Below, one piece after another: positions 25,525-38,520 of a DNA stretch of 64,000 bases. A model generated the notes under the pieces. It made no database searches. It had not been told where the DNA came from and worked only from the letters and a program-made list of their open reading frames with translations. Both the position numbers and the translations under genes were made by a program. Source of the DNA: Lunularia cruciata (taxonomy: Eukaryota > Streptophyta > Marchantiopsida > Lunulariales > Lunulariaceae); NCBI GenBank assembly GCA_948567375.1, contig OX419762.1:10608001-10672000 (forward strand). Direction: 5' to 3'. Each line of letters starts with the position of its first letter. The stretch's first letter is position 1.

Positions 25525-27010
25525 CACCGCTTTTTGAACTGACAGACGCTTCCCTATCCATAGACTGCCCAATGTGCATCGTGAATCGCCCAGCTTGTGG
25601 TAGATGATGTGCCTTTCACCATTCGAAGTGATAAAGAAGTACGACTAGGATGAATTTTTCGTACCGTAAAGGTTTACTAATCTCTCGAAAAAGTTTCAAG
25701 AGAAAGATGACTGGTGTCAAAAAATAACTTATGGGAACTTTAGAATATCTACATTCGTTTAATTTGATGTGAGACAGTTAAAAACTTATTCCCTTTACAT
25801 ATGCTATGTCAAAATTTGAACGAGATGACCCTATGGTATTGTGTACGGAATCCAATTTGTAACTCAATCTCAAAATATTATTCAGCTACAGAATAAAACC
25901 TCTCGAGAGTTTCGTAGATCTTGGTACTAGGGGCAGATGTCATATTGTGAGGGTGTTACTTACCTGAGAGAATAGCATCTTAATCACCTCAACCTAACAT
26001 CTGAAATCGAAGTAAGGATGAAACCGACAACTCATTAAATAACAAATGAGGTATCAACATCTTTAATCTAATGACCAAGTAATCTATCACTTCGATTATT
26101 GGTATTAGTTGCAGTGGAGATGGACAAGAATCAAGCAAGATATCTTTACATGGAGACCAGTGAACTACGAACTTTACCACCTAAGGTCTGTACATTCGAT
26201 TCCTAATAGAATCAGGTAGTGAGAATATGACATACACCTTGTGGCATGGAAGCTCTTTTTTTAAGTGATTTAAGACAATCGTGAGGTATAAAGACCTTTA
26301 CATAATTTGCTTGTTGTCCTTTTATAAATAGTTACTCTTTTCTAGAAAAATTTAATAGTTTACATAAGAACATCAGAATAACAATATTTTGATTACGATA
26401 ATTATTTTAATATATTTGTATGGATGATGATACACCAATGAACCTTTGGATATATACAAATTTTCAAGTGTACGAAATTCCGTTCCTATTTCATTTTAGT
26501 ATATTATAGGTATGAAAAAATTATAAATAAAAGCTTTGATTCTCTTACGTATGATTCTGTTCCTACTTCATTTCATATAGAGAGATAGTAAAGCCACCTC
26601 AGACTCTCTATGCTCATCCAACTCAGCGGAATCATACCGGTCACCCTTTGCGCACTCGGCTTCAATTTTGTAATGAAATGCAAAGATGCCCGAATTTACG
26701 AGGAGTAATGCTAATGCCAGGGAAGAAGCGACCTCTTAGGAGTTTGGTAGTGTGAAAGGAGTCGCTCGTGGAAAAATCTCTTCAGGCCTAGGTCGCGAAT
26801 CGAGTATTGGGATTGTTGAGACAAGAGTGGGGTGGATGAGCAGAAGGAGTGAGGTGGGTTAACTATTCCCTCTCCACATATTATTAACGTGGGGGGGTTT
26901 CAGTTAGTTCATTTTCGTGGTTGTAAAATATGTCTTTGGGTATTTATAGGATATCTCATCAGAGGACGTGAGAGGAAAATCTGTGAATTGTAGTGGAGCA
27001 CCTCCCGTAG
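25525..27010 (+). repeat. Dispersed direct repeat upstream of HNL copy B
   Basis: Three blocks recur in the same order and orientation on the other side of copy B: 25525-25870 matches 35885-36215 (CACCGCTTTTTGAACTGAC, TGCCCAATGTGCATCGTGAA, AAGTACGACTAGGATGAATT), 25980-26200 matches 37390-37640 (ACCAAGTAATCTATCACTTC, TTGGTATTAGTTGCA), and 26820-27010 matches 46343-46560 (GAGTGGGGTGGATGAGCAGA, GAGAGGAAAATCTGTGAATT). Copy B is therefore bracketed by long, diverged direct repeats. Confidence 0.75.
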
Positions 27011-27164
27011 AACGGCAATCTGCGACGGATACTTGAGAGTGAAAGAATTGAGAGGGGAGTGCCATCAACGGGTTGTCGATATGTTGAACAGCTATTATCG
27101 TGTTCCACGAGGACGACGTTTTGAAGTGGGAGTCGAGGAGGATCAAACTGTTTGCAATTGGTGG

Positions 27165-29036
27165 TGAAAGCGATGATTCCGCACGGCCCAGGAGGCCTCC
27201 TGCGCGCTTGCAGAATCTGCCCAAATTACACAAAGCTTGAAGGCACAGTTCAACAGATTGCATTACGATGCAATGTGGCGGATGCATTATCAAATGTTTT
27301 GACTCATGGGAGAATTTGCCCCGAGTTGCTTACTTACATCGTCTCTTAGGGACTATTTCTCAGTTCCTCTGCCTTTAGGTGCTGTTCAATCCAATTGACA
27401 GTGTTATCCGAGCAGCTTCATGTAAGGTCCTTAAAGTCTACAGCACATCACTTGTGGTTAGTATTTTTCTCTGTTGTGGTGATGCATAAAGTTTTTCACT
27501 AATCTTTATGCTTCTGAGAATTCCGATTTTTCTCAACGTACATGACCGTTCAGGAGCTAAGTTCAAGTGCTAGTTATGATTGCTCAGGATCAGGATTTAT
27601 GTCAAAACTTTTTAATGGCCTTGTACAGATGCTTATGCTGAATCCAGTTCAGGTGATGATACGGATGATCACATGTATGATGGAACTTTCGTCTGAAAAA
27701 GAGAGTTCCTACGGATGATTTCCAGCAGTAAATTGAGTTATACAGAGTTTCATCACATACGACGCTCTCTAGACAAGCGTCATGAACACAGGACATCGTT
27801 GATAGAAAATTTCATACCTACATGTATAGTCGTGACCGTAGCGCCCCTGACGATTTATTCAGATACATGCATTCATTGTATCATAACCTCGATTCAATCT
27901 ATTGATCTGAAGGCAGCGTGGAGTATCAGAAGCCGATTCGAGCGACCGCTACTCTGGGTAGATCCAGCACCTGCCCATCAACTAAAATGTCGGGCAAGCT
28001 CTAGCTTTCAATTATCAACCAGTACTCAAGATTTACCAAGACGGGTGATTTCCTTTTCGTAAAACATCTGAGAGCTTTGTTTTGCCCCGTTTTACCTATT
28101 TTGTCTCACCCTTGTACGGCTTGATGGGGATCTTCCCATCAAGGATCTTCCCATCCTTGATGGGGATCTTCCCATCTCACACGGTCGCCCTTTTTCTCTG
28201 AGAGCTTTGCGGTCGCCCTTCTTCTCTGAGAGCTTTGCGGTCGCCCTTTTTCTCTCAGAGCTTTGTAGGCTACAAGTAATTTACAGCTGACCACATCGCG
28301 ATCTGGACCACTCTGGCCGGATCCAATTGTATCACAAGGGTTAGTTTGCGCGTCGAATCAGGCATCAGAGGAATAGGTTGGTCAGCATTGCATCAAGAGG
28401 CAAGACGAAGAGGTGGCCAATATGGTCTCCCCTTTGTACGGTTGCCGCCAGAGTATGGAACCCTTAATAGTTACATAATTTAACTTGGTTGTCAAATATA
28501 ATGATTATACTATGTATGTACCCAACCGGGCAGTTCGCACTCGCATATAAATATAAGATATGATCATAAATGTAAACTTGGTCACCGAATAAGGGCGGCA
28601 TTTTATCAGTCTAACTAATCTCAATGATAGTCATCGAACATTGACATTTTCTTACCCTTCACACGATGAAGGTGGATGTTGTATTCACTTTTGGTAATCA
28701 GACATCAAAATTGTATTGGGTACTTTTATCGCAACTTATATTAAACACAATGACAATCTCAGATTTTGATTTCACAATGTCTGCTACAAAACCTAACCTT
28801 TGATTCCTCTGATTAAGAGGTTAATATAGAAGTCCTAGATCAATAGGTTTCTCTTCTGGAAGCCATTTATTACCAACTACCAAAACTGACGGAAAATGAG
28901 AAATGAGGATCTTATGAAGCTTTGAGTCGTCAGATAATTGAATCTGATAGAACGATGCGACCATGTCCATGTGATTAGTTTTATTTGCATTTACAAGTTT
29001 GAGTGGGTTAAACTAATCTGCTACTGAAATAGCTTA
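27165..29036 (+). other. 5' flank of HNL copy B
   Basis: Mostly noncoding sequence conserved with the flank of copy A. It probably includes the promoter and leader of the HNL gene. A plus-strand open frame at 27715-28062 is not supported as a gene, because the matching part of arm A does not keep the frame. It contains one LINE-tail insertion. Confidence 0.55.
28080..28265 (+). mobile_element. LINE tail with triplicated 28-bp end
   Basis: Absent from arm A at the matching place (about 8300). It contains LINE tail words in plus orientation (CTTGTACGGCTTGATGGGG, ATCTTCCCATCC, GGTCGCCCTTTTTCTC). The word TCTGAGAGCTTTG precedes it (28067-28079) and recurs in the last units, as expected for a target-site duplication. 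The end is repeated three times in tandem: 28182-28209, 28210-28237 and 28238-28265, each a 28-bp unit made of tail plus target site. Confidence 0.75.
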
Positions 29037-32000
29037 ATGTGGATGCAGCTCAACGACAACGTTTATCTTCTACATGAACCGGCCGGGGGTAGCATTCATT
29101 CGGAAATAATATTTTTCCATGGACTCATGATCGAGTCAAGTGAACGAGATTTCCATATTTCATCCTGGATGTCTCGAGATTGTTCTGTGTGCTGGCCAGC
29201 ACAATGGCTGTCTAAGGATTTCCCCTGGTCTAGAATTTACTCTGTGCTGTATGATGGTCACCTAGTACAAACATGTGATGGAGGTAGAATGGATCTTCGG
29301 CTCTTGGGAAGAAAAAAGGCGACCGCGTAGGAAAAATGAAGGATGGGAAGACCCCATCAAGCCCGTACAAGGGAGAAAAAAAAAAGAAAAAAAAAAGGTA
29401 ACATGGGGCTAAGCCCCAATAGAGTCTGTATGAGAAATTTGCCCTACCGCACCTAAGATATCCGAGCTATGCAAGTCGTACGGGTCTAAACACAACTGGA
29501 TCTTCGCCTCTTGGGTGGGAGTATACTTATGAATTTGACTACTTCGACTACTGAAGAATTTGGCTGGAGTAGGAGCACTCTACCCTGTGATACTTGTAGG
29601 GCACTGTCTCGGTGGGCTTGTTGTTAAACGGTTATGTGTAGAGGCATCTTATCGGATAGGGAGATCGAAGAAAAATATCAGTCTCGAATCCTTCATGAAG
29701 AACTTAAGAGGTGTATTTTATTTCAGTACTCCGCATCTGGGATCCAAATCACTAGCACAGTTTGTAGTAAATCGCACCAATGACAGCACTAATAGACTAT
29801 CCATGAAATCTATCTTAGGGTTTGCGTTGACCAAATTCATCCGCAAATCGCATTCCCATGTAGTTGAGGCCGGTGCTTCAACAGATCACTTGCAAGAACT
29901 AAGTACAGCTGCGGCGAGGCTTGGAGAGGAATTCAACCACTTACGACAAAATTACAATTGGAAGAGTTTTGCTGTCGTTGCCATGGTAGGTAATGAGTTG
30001 ATATGCTCTAGAGTTAACTCCCATTACAAATTAGAATCTAACGTGACGATGTATTTAATTGTTGGAGCAATAAGCTAGAAGTATTGTTTTCAAGATTCAT
30101 TTCTCAATGACCATCAAAGTTTTTGTTAGTAGCATAGAGGGTTAAAGACCCTCCCCACTTGATGTATCAATGATCAATACAATAAGTATATACCGTTTTG
30201 TAGGAGCCAAGTCTAGTACTAAAGAGTATCTTCTAAGTTACTGATCTTTAAAAAACCGATGATCTTCACAGCAAAGGTTGGTTGCTATATTAGTTGCGGA
30301 GGCTACTGCCATGACTGGAGCAGAGCATTGCTACTTCGACTCCAGTGCCAACCACCAAACGGTGAACAAGGTGGTTTCCCGTAAGTCAAGCAGTTACCAA
30401 GCTTTGATGAAATTCATTAATGATTGTACAGAAGGCCCAGTGAACACGTTACTGTCCCGCAGTGCAAGCAGCTTTCGCGGCTCGAAGGACATCATAAACG
30501 CTTGTGATGAAGAATCACATGGACATCCTTACCAGTTGCCAGTTTACAGGGACCCGAAGTATGACCTGTTGGAGAAGCTTTTCAAACGTTTGACTGTCAC
30601 AATCGAGTCAGCCAATTGCAACAATCTGGTGGTGAACTTACATGGAGGACCGGGGACGGGCAAGAGCAGTATGGCTAAGTATTTAGCACAGCACTATACT
30701 GATCTAGCTAACCTGGACAAGCGTAAGATTCCAGATTATGGCACTGTTCAACCAGATCTATATGCTGGTGGAGTTGAAGGATGGATTCCTGACTCTGTCT
30801 TTTTCATTTGCTGCGCGGATTTCTGCCTCAAAGATGATCGTGATGGAAGGTTGAAGGAGTCCGACAGTGAAATTGCGGAAAGACTTGATCAGCTCATTCA
30901 AGGACTCACGAAGTCAAGACGACGGGCACCACACAGTTTGAAGAGGAAGTTCAGACATTTATGTCATGATGGAGATCCAACAGAGATACGAGAGGATGGC
31001 AAGAGCCGTCGTGCGCAAAACAGGGGTCATCTGAGGGCCATTCTTTCAAGTCCACACTCTGATCAAAAAGTCTTAATCATCCTCGATGACATATGGAGCA
31101 AAAGAGTATTTCTTGACGTCTATGTACCTGCGGTGTCCATCAGGTATCTGGTGACTTCGCAAATCCAAAGCGTGTGTGAAGATGCTGGACTCGCAACACC
31201 GAAGAATATCCGGATATCTGCTCCTTCGACCTATGAAGCTTCGAGAATTATCTTCAATTACGATGGAGAATTTTCACGCGAGAAATTCCATGGAAGTCAT
31301 ACATACGACGAGGTGCAGGTACTTAATCATCTCCGTATCACAGTTCACATTCAAAGACAGAAAGAACGTGGCATATGTCATTCTGATCTTTTCTTCAGAA
31401 CCGAGACTCTTTACTATTATATGATTATCATAATCATATATGTTTTATGTCAAATTGTGTAGTTCAGAGCTTGAATCCCATACCGTATTTTCCTTTTCAG
31501 TGGTAAGCCAGGTGTGTACAATCATTCCTTTCATTTCCAATACCCAGATGTTATACCTTTTGCTCTCACTATAGCAAGTACCACCTTCTTCTTTTCGCGA
31601 GCGACCCTTATGAGTAACCGAGTTGCCGTTTAATATTAAATCATCAGCATGACAGAGGATTGGAACGAGGGGTATTGCAAATCATATCCAGGTACTTCAG
31701 CCAGCGCTCAGACATCTACCAAAGTCTAGCTATTCCGTGTTTTTTGCTGAAGGAGTCATACTGACATGGAGCACGCCTGGATATACACGATCCAACTTCA
31801 AGATGTCAATGCCAGGAGCATGTCATGTACTGTGTGTTACTTGGGTACTAAACCGTTAGAAACCGTGTCCAAGTATTGGGCTTGGCAATTTTTCACTCAA
31901 CATATATAGATCCATGCAACGTGTTTGTATGAATGTATTGGAATTGAAATCAATTACTGACGGATAATTCTCCCTCTTATTCCCAAATCTGTAACTTGGA

Positions 32001-35000
32001 AGACTCTAATCAAGAGATGGTTCTTCTGATACAGGTGCGTTTTAGCCCACTCCTCACCTCTTTCAATGATAAATATTTCTATATGCTTTGTGGTGCAGAG
32101 AGAAGTGGGAAACGTCATTGAGGCTTCGGAGAGTCATCCATTCATCCTGGTCAACTTCGCTTTGACCATGAGGACAGGGTCCGATTCCCGTAACCCTCGG
32201 GATTGGCGAGAAGCTCGCAAGGATCTTCTGGGTTTCTTGGATGATAGGACTGAGAATGAAGCGCATAGTCGAGGTGGACATCGTACTTTGATCCGATCAA
32301 TGCTGACGGTATTGGAATCTCTGTCTGCGGAGGCTCTGAGATTGACCATTCTCGCCGCACAGTGGGATTCTCCTCACAAGATACCAGAACCGCTGGTGAG
32401 GTTGTTCATGAGACATGAAATTGAAGGAGGATCCTATCTACGTTGCATAAAAGAGGTGGAAGATAGATCTTTGATATAGCGTTTCATATTGGCTCTTCCC
32501 CCAAATATTAATCCATGCACGATCTAAGGAGGAAGATAATCCTACAATACGGAAAAGAGGAAGTGAGGCATGTACTGACCACATTGGTCACTCATAGTCA
32601 GTCTTCGTGGTCTGGATCTAGCAATTACATCTTTTCCATGAATTCGAGTGCGGAAGCGGGTATTTGTCTTGTCTATGGTGGATCGGAGTTGAGAGGCGAT
32701 GTAATTTCAAGGTATTTTAGTGAAGGAAAGACGATACCCTGGATGCGGAGTGGGACCGACCCAAGGGAACTAGCTGCGAGGGCACCTGAGCTGAGAGCCT
32801 GCATCAAGCCTCTCCTTTTGCTTTTGACTTCCGATTACGGGGGGCGCCCCGATGATTGAAAAGGTGAGTTCCTCACACAATGGAATGCCTATTCTATCCA
32901 AAGGTTGTAGTTGCATAGTGCATTATCGGTAGGAGTAGTGAAGTTTTTATCGGCTACAAATGCTAAAGTTTGGATTTATTGTATTTCTGAAGCCAGAAGT
33001 TGCGGACTTATTTAAGCAGAAATTTATCTCAATACATAATGCAAATGCAGATAATCATCAGATATATTTCTCGACGAGAGCTGGATGATTTATCCGTATC
33101 ACAGTTGCTACGACTGCCGCATCTCGAAGCAATCGATGCTGCTTGGAATGTATTGAGGGTGTATAATGGACAATGGTTCAGACATTTGACATGGAGAAGG
33201 AGACTCGATGAACCACCTTTCTCTGGGAAGCATGGATGCACAATGCATACTCTGTTGGAAGCGCTGAATGATGGAAAAGCCACACCCTCAAGAGGAGCTC
33301 TCCTGGATAAAGCGCTAGTGCTGGAGGTCCTCTCGAATCTCTTGACGTGGGAATCAGAAGAGTATATAGCAAGCTTCGGATCTTCATTAGCAAATATCAT
33401 GAACTCGGATGCCTCTGCAACAGACCGTCTCTCCTGCGTTAATTTTATATTTGACGTTGAATTGTCCAATAAGATATACAGGAGAAAGATTGATCTCGTT
33501 GGAAAGAACGACGACATTTTCCGAGGGTTGATAAGGGCAACTGGCAGTGCTCAAGGTGTTGATGACAAAAACTATCTTCGAATGCTCCTTCAAACTCTTG
33601 TCATACTAGGTGAAGTGGACCCCGACACGAAGGGTCGACCGTGGCACGATGCTTGTGAAAGTGTCTTGAAGATGGTAGACCGGGTTTTCTTCCGGGCCGG
33701 GTCCGAAGAACACCGCCGTGACGCTGCAGATCTAGTGAGTCCCAGCGAAAGGAGATGGAGGGAAACAATGACGGTGTACATTTTATATGCGTTATCTCAC
33801 ATTTCACTGCGGATTCCTCGTAGCGCAGTTACATCTTTTCTTCTGGATAAGATTCTTCAAGAATTTCCTCGACTGAACATGCTCGGAGGAGACCCCGATC
33901 TCGCTTGCAACAGTTGCGTGACTTTGTTGAATATGACGTGTGTCCTAGAGTCGACCGGTACTTAAAGTTCCTGGTTTGAGAGAATATATGGAATCTGCAA
34001 CGGACTTTCCTGTCGGTGACGATGCTGTTCTGATAGGGGGGACGCTGGAGAAACTATACCCCGATCGTGTAGATAGCCTCATTTTGGGATCTGACAAAAA
34101 TTCACATCTACTTCATTTGGACGGGCACTCGCGCATATGGAGGGAAGCAGGCTCGACGATGCTTTAGCCGACGTGGAGAGGGGACTCGCTCTCATCGACA
34201 ACGGGATAAAGGTCGACGACAAAGCACGAATGGTTTTACAATCAAGGTAGCGAGTACATCTTACCATTGTACTTTGAGTGCTTTCGATCATTTCCCCTAT
34301 ATTTCATACTTCAGTTGATTTTGAAAATGTCTTTATTTCTTTCCAGGTTTCTTATATCAATATTTTCTTCTATCTAAGATGAAGTTCATAACCAACAGAT
34401 TTTCAAGAGAATGTCACACAAGTTTATAATCGTACCGTGAGTGGGTACGACTTGAGATATTAAAATTTTGGTAGTAATAAGACATAAAAAAGGTGCTTAA
34501 ATTTTTCCTTTTGTTTCGGAGGCTACGCAGAAAAGGATGGCAGTGGAGGTATACACTCTCTTACTAGTGGATATACTCGGCAATCCAATCTGGAAGATTG
34601 CCGGAATCGGAAGAAAAAAGAAGAAGATATAATGATAGTAATGTAATCAAATTTAAGAGTTTCAATGTCGACCTTTCTTCAGAATGCTCCAAACCAGCTA
34701 ACGCACGTATCTAAATTTATCTTTGATTATTATTTGATCATACTTTGTAAATAAAGGAAACTTTCGTGCTTAACTATTTCAAAACTGAAATATTATAAAG
34801 ATATACAAAGATAACGGTGAAAGCATTATAGTTTCTTGGTGTTTACGCTGCATATACCTCTTAACGGTTGCGAAAAATTCTAAATATTATAAGCCGATAT
34901 ATAACTATAACAACAAACAAAATGGGACCGTCATCGTACAGTCCTAGGTCACGCTATTTGTGTAATGTTCATAAATAAATGATCTCTAACATGGTTTAGT

Positions 35001-35403
35001 ACAGTAGCGGGGTTACCCTCGTTAGTTTTATTGTCGATTATTTTCAAAGACGCTTGGTTATATAATAAATTCAATGGCAATTGTCCCTTATAGCATCTTA
35101 AATCTGTCTCAATTTGTGTCTCTGTTGTACAGGAAATATTGGCTAAAAGCGAAGATGGGAGAATTTGGTGGAGCTTTGGAGGACATTGAACACCTAATTA
35201 GCATTGTCAAGAAACGAATCTTCCTCCCGCTGGCACCTCATATTGGACAGCCGCGTTCATCCTAGACAGAGGAATCATCAAGAGGCTAAACTCAGACTTG
35301 ACCGGTTCATTAGCAGACGTACAACAATGTCTCAGGCGCATTGAGAGGGAAACTAATCACATCTTCTCAAATGCGTTCTCATGGAACGATGTTGCCAATT
35401 AAC
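29037..35403 (+). pseudogene. HNL-type NLR copy B: hydrolase, NB-ARC, helical region, TPR-like C-terminus, broken
   Basis: NLR-type receptor gene with clear exons. The hydrolase exon (29037-29985) has VYLLHEPAGG, FFHGLM, nucleophile elbow GHCLGG (29599-29616) and FYFSTPHLGS. An in-phase intron (29986-30271) leads to exon 30272-31318, with the hydrolase His block (ANHQTVNK), P-loop GGPGTGKSS (30644-30670) and Walker B LIILDDIW (31070-31096). An in-phase intron 31319-32098 follows, then the ARC exon with ESHPFILVNFALTM. A helical region follows (33000-33965), then TPR-like units: DDALADVERGLAL, intron 34247-35132 with matching phase, KMGEFGGALEDIEHL and LTGSLADVQQCL. Damage: a LINE tail in exon 1, a stop at 32477-32479 with a nearby frameshift, a deletion in the ARC exon and a stop at 33963. 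No LRR is seen. Splice sites are still good, so inactivation seems recent. Confidence 0.85.
29309..29496 (-). mobile_element. LINE tail inserted in hydrolase exon of copy B
   Basis: 188-bp insert in the hydrolase exon, flanked by a 19-bp target-site duplication TGGATCTTCGGCTCTTGGG (29290-29308) and its copy with one mismatch (29497-29515). Copy A lacks the insert. It carries, in minus orientation, the same tail as the LINE at 2375-3413, including the TGGGGCTAAGCCCCA palindrome and the CACCTAAGATATCCGAGCTA block. An in-frame TAG inside the insert ends the hydrolase frame. Confidence 0.9.
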
Positions 35404-35884
35404 TTTTTCATTGCGTCAAACATAGAGGATATTCGAAATATCTTCTAGGTGACAAGGAGCGAACCGTAGAGGATGTAGAGTCAACCATAAGTTTTACATC
35501 TCGTTATGCTTGCAAGCGAGAACAACCTCGTTGTCATGCTCAGACACGCTATTTGCTTTCTTGCATACAGAACTTGTAAAATATCTAGAAACCTGTAATG
35601 TATTGTCAAAAGCAAGTATTGTTGTTTCACTTACAAATCCTACACACAATGATATCTCAGTAATTGTTTCAACCTATATTTGCTATAAATGTAATACTTA
35701 TGGGAGTCAAACTTCTTCATACACAACTCACTTGGTTGTACAAGCGCCGCCGATATTATAGGGATTTATGGGCTGGGATATCGTGAGTGGGTGATTTCGT
35801 TGTCGTGCGCCATGTTGGATGGGCTTGACCGCAAGATAAGCCCGATTGACGGGAACTGGAGAAGCAGGTCACCATTGGCTTGCT
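35404..35884 (+). other. 3' end and tail of HNL copy B
   Basis: Downstream of the last TPR-like unit the sequence resembles 43890-44110 (GATATTCGAAATATCTTCTAG, GCTTGCAAGCGAGAACAAC versus the 43.9-kb version). It is probably the final exon end and 3' UTR. No further gene is seen. Confidence 0.5.
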
Positions 35885-38520
35885 GCTACACCGCTTTTTG
35901 AACTGACGGACGCTTCCCGGCCCTAGACTGCCCAATGTGCATCGTGAACACTCAGCTTGTGGTAGCCATTTTGGATAGTGATGAAGAAGTACGACTAGGA
36001 TGAATTCCTAGTACCGTAGTTTTACACACCTCTGTAAAAGGTTTCAAGGGAAGGATGAACGCTACCAAAAACTAATTAAGTATAATTTTTAAATATTTAC
36101 CTTCGTTCAATTTGGTTTTGGACCGGTACCAGTTATTGCATTCACACATATTGATTCAAACTTTAGTGAGATGAACCTCTGTTATTGTGTACGGAATCCA
36201 ATGGTAGCTCTATTACAAAAGAATTCAAGTACAGTGTAGACTCCTGATTATAACTATTATCCTGAATATTTTCAAGTCACCTCACAGCTCACTCCATATG
36301 ATTTTAAAACTCACCCCTCTAGTTGTATGGGACCACCCATACAAAGTATTATAGAATCCTTACAGAAACCCTTAACACCCCATTGAAACACCCTAATGTG
36401 TCCAAAGCAGTGGCGTGATTCCCATGATTGTCGCTGGTGCTCTCTCTCTGTCCATCATGTCTCTCTCTATCAATGCGGAAGTACTCCGGAACTTAGTAAT
36501 TGAAGTTGCCAAGTGTCGATTGCCTACCAGTTTCAGGATGGGAGAACCTCATGGACTTTGTACCGTCTTCCAGTACACCGCCTTCCAGGAGTCAATTATC
36601 AACGATAGAAAGCTTGCATGCTTTTCTCTTCCGAAGGATATAGAAAAGAACTCTACAAACCACATGGACTCGATACCAATTAATGGGAAGTTTTCAACAT
36701 TCTGAAAAGTACTCGACAACATGCTTCATTGCCATTTCATAATCAATTTGCGGTGATTTTCCAAAGGGACTAGAAGCAAGCGCAAGACGAGAAATGTTCT
36801 CGTTGATAATACACGGATCTCCTTATTGCCTACCATCAGGATGTATCGTAGTAGTTCTTTTCTAAGGGTACTCAGCAGGTGTTATCATTGTGAAGATTTG
36901 CTTAGGTAATCATCGCTAATGAGTCAGAGGAAATATGAGTTCAGCCCAACAAATAAAGGATCCATCACATTTTCATAAGATTGGAACCTCACATCAGTAA
37001 CTTACTCATATTATCCCATCATATGAAGTTCGAAAGTATGAATGTTAATTTTACTAGAATCTGCAGTCTTGTTTATCAGCACATTTCATTTCGTTTCCCA
37101 TATAGATAGTACAGATTACAGAAGTTTTAAAATTTATTGATACGATTTTTTTTATGTTCCTGATGATAACATGATATTTAAATGATAGTTAGCTTAACTG
37201 TGTAAATCTAGTACATTAAGTTTGGATAGCATAGAAATTTACCGGGAGTTTAGTCTTTTCATGTAAGAAATAAATGTTTACTTGAGGAAAAAAGTTACAG
37301 TTGATAATACTCTCCAATATTCAAGGGTAATAGGGGATATGTTATCAACTCCATTAAGTTTTATGTAAGGGTGCAGTCATTGAACACCTCAAACTACCTC
37401 GACTTTGTTTCATTTCTTTCAATCTGCTACATTTCAAATCTAAATAAGGATAAAACTTACATCTCATTAAATTTAAAAAATGAGTTATTTACATATTTGA
37501 TTTAAAGACCAAGTAATCTATCACTTCTGCTATTGGTATTAGTTGCATTGGAGACGGAAAAGAATCAAACAAGATTTTTCACGTGGAGACCATTGAACGA
37601 CGAATTTTACCATCTATGATCGGTACATTAAATTTAAGATAGAATCATGTAAATATTTGATTTAAAGACCAACTAATCTGTCACGTCTGCTATTGGTATT
37701 AGTTGCATTGGAGATGGAAAAGAATCAAACAAGATTTTCATTTTCACATGGAGATCATTGAACGACGAATTTTACCATCTATGATCGGTACACTAAAGTT
37801 AAAATAGAATCATGTAATGAGATTACTACATACACATTGTGACATGGAGAGTTTAGTAAGTGATGAAGAAATAATGAAGTATAAATATCTTTATATAGAA
37901 TATTTTAGTCATTTTATAAAATAATTTCCTCCTAAAATATTATATGGTTTACTTTAGAACATAAGCATAAAAATAGCAATATGGTGATGACAATGATAAT
38001 TAAAATTTTATATGAAATGTTACACATATGAATAAACCTATAAATCTATATACAATTTTTCACCTTCTAAAATTCCATTCCTACACCATTTTCATATTAT
38101 CATATAAATAATCTATAAAAAAATATTTATTTCATTTCAAATATTTCATTTAATTTAATTTATTACTGAAAATGATATTAAAATTAGGTATTGAGTTCAA
38201 GAACATCCCAAGGATGTAAAATCCTCCTATCAACAAATGATCCATTTTACATAAATTTTGACATGTATTATACTTTTACTAGATTTAAACGTGTGATTTA
38301 GAGAGAAGGAATACTATTAACCTTCACACCCACAACATAATATTAAAATTTTTTTTTTATATCTATCTCCTTCTAATTATATTTTATCACTAAAAGTAAT
38401 TTAACTTAGATCAAGAATGTGTTTAGTTTGATAAAATATGTATCAATGAGTAAGAGTATACAAAGTTAATGGCTGTGATTTCAATCCCGAAGATCACTCA
38501 TCTTTCAAAATCTTAATTTA
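35885..38520 (+). repeat. AT-rich degenerate repeats, downstream partner of 25525-26600
   Basis: Direct-repeat partner of the DNA upstream of copy B (see 25525-27010). From 36.8 kb it also matches 39.05-40.3 kb in the same orientation (CTACCATCAGGAT, GTGTTATCATT-TGAAGATT). The word GTGTTTAG-TTG followed by AGTAAGA-TATACAAAGTTAAT near 38420-38475 recurs at 40165, 41690 and 47490. No coding signal was found, and a 96-codon frame at 36415-36705 is not supported. Confidence 0.6.
37493..37816. repeat. 160-bp tandem duplication
   Basis: Units 37493-37652 and 37653-37816, both with ATATTTGATTTAAAGACCAA, TTGGTATTAGTTGCATTGG and CATCTATGATCGGTACA. The second unit has a few extra bases. A single related copy exists at 26060-26220. 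Confidence 0.85.

Larger units (their letters stand above)
27165..34050 (+). repeat. Inverted segmental duplication, arm B
   Basis: Counterpart of arm A (3414-9222, reverse complement). Homology runs from the GATTCCGCACGG word through the 5' flank, hydrolase exon, intron, NB-ARC exon ends, ARC exon and helical exons to about 34050, where arm A is cut off by a LINE. The arms differ in length because of LINE insertions in B (28080-28265, 29309-29496) and the NB-ARC deletion in A. Confidence 0.85.

Noticed and set aside
27715-28062. 115-codon plus-strand ORF upstream of HNL copy B
   Set aside because: The matching part of arm A does not preserve the frame, so it is more likely 5' flank.
36415-36705. 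96-codon ORF in the AT-rich repeat region
   Set aside because: Lies in dispersed repeat DNA, and I see no domain or coding-like conservation in it.
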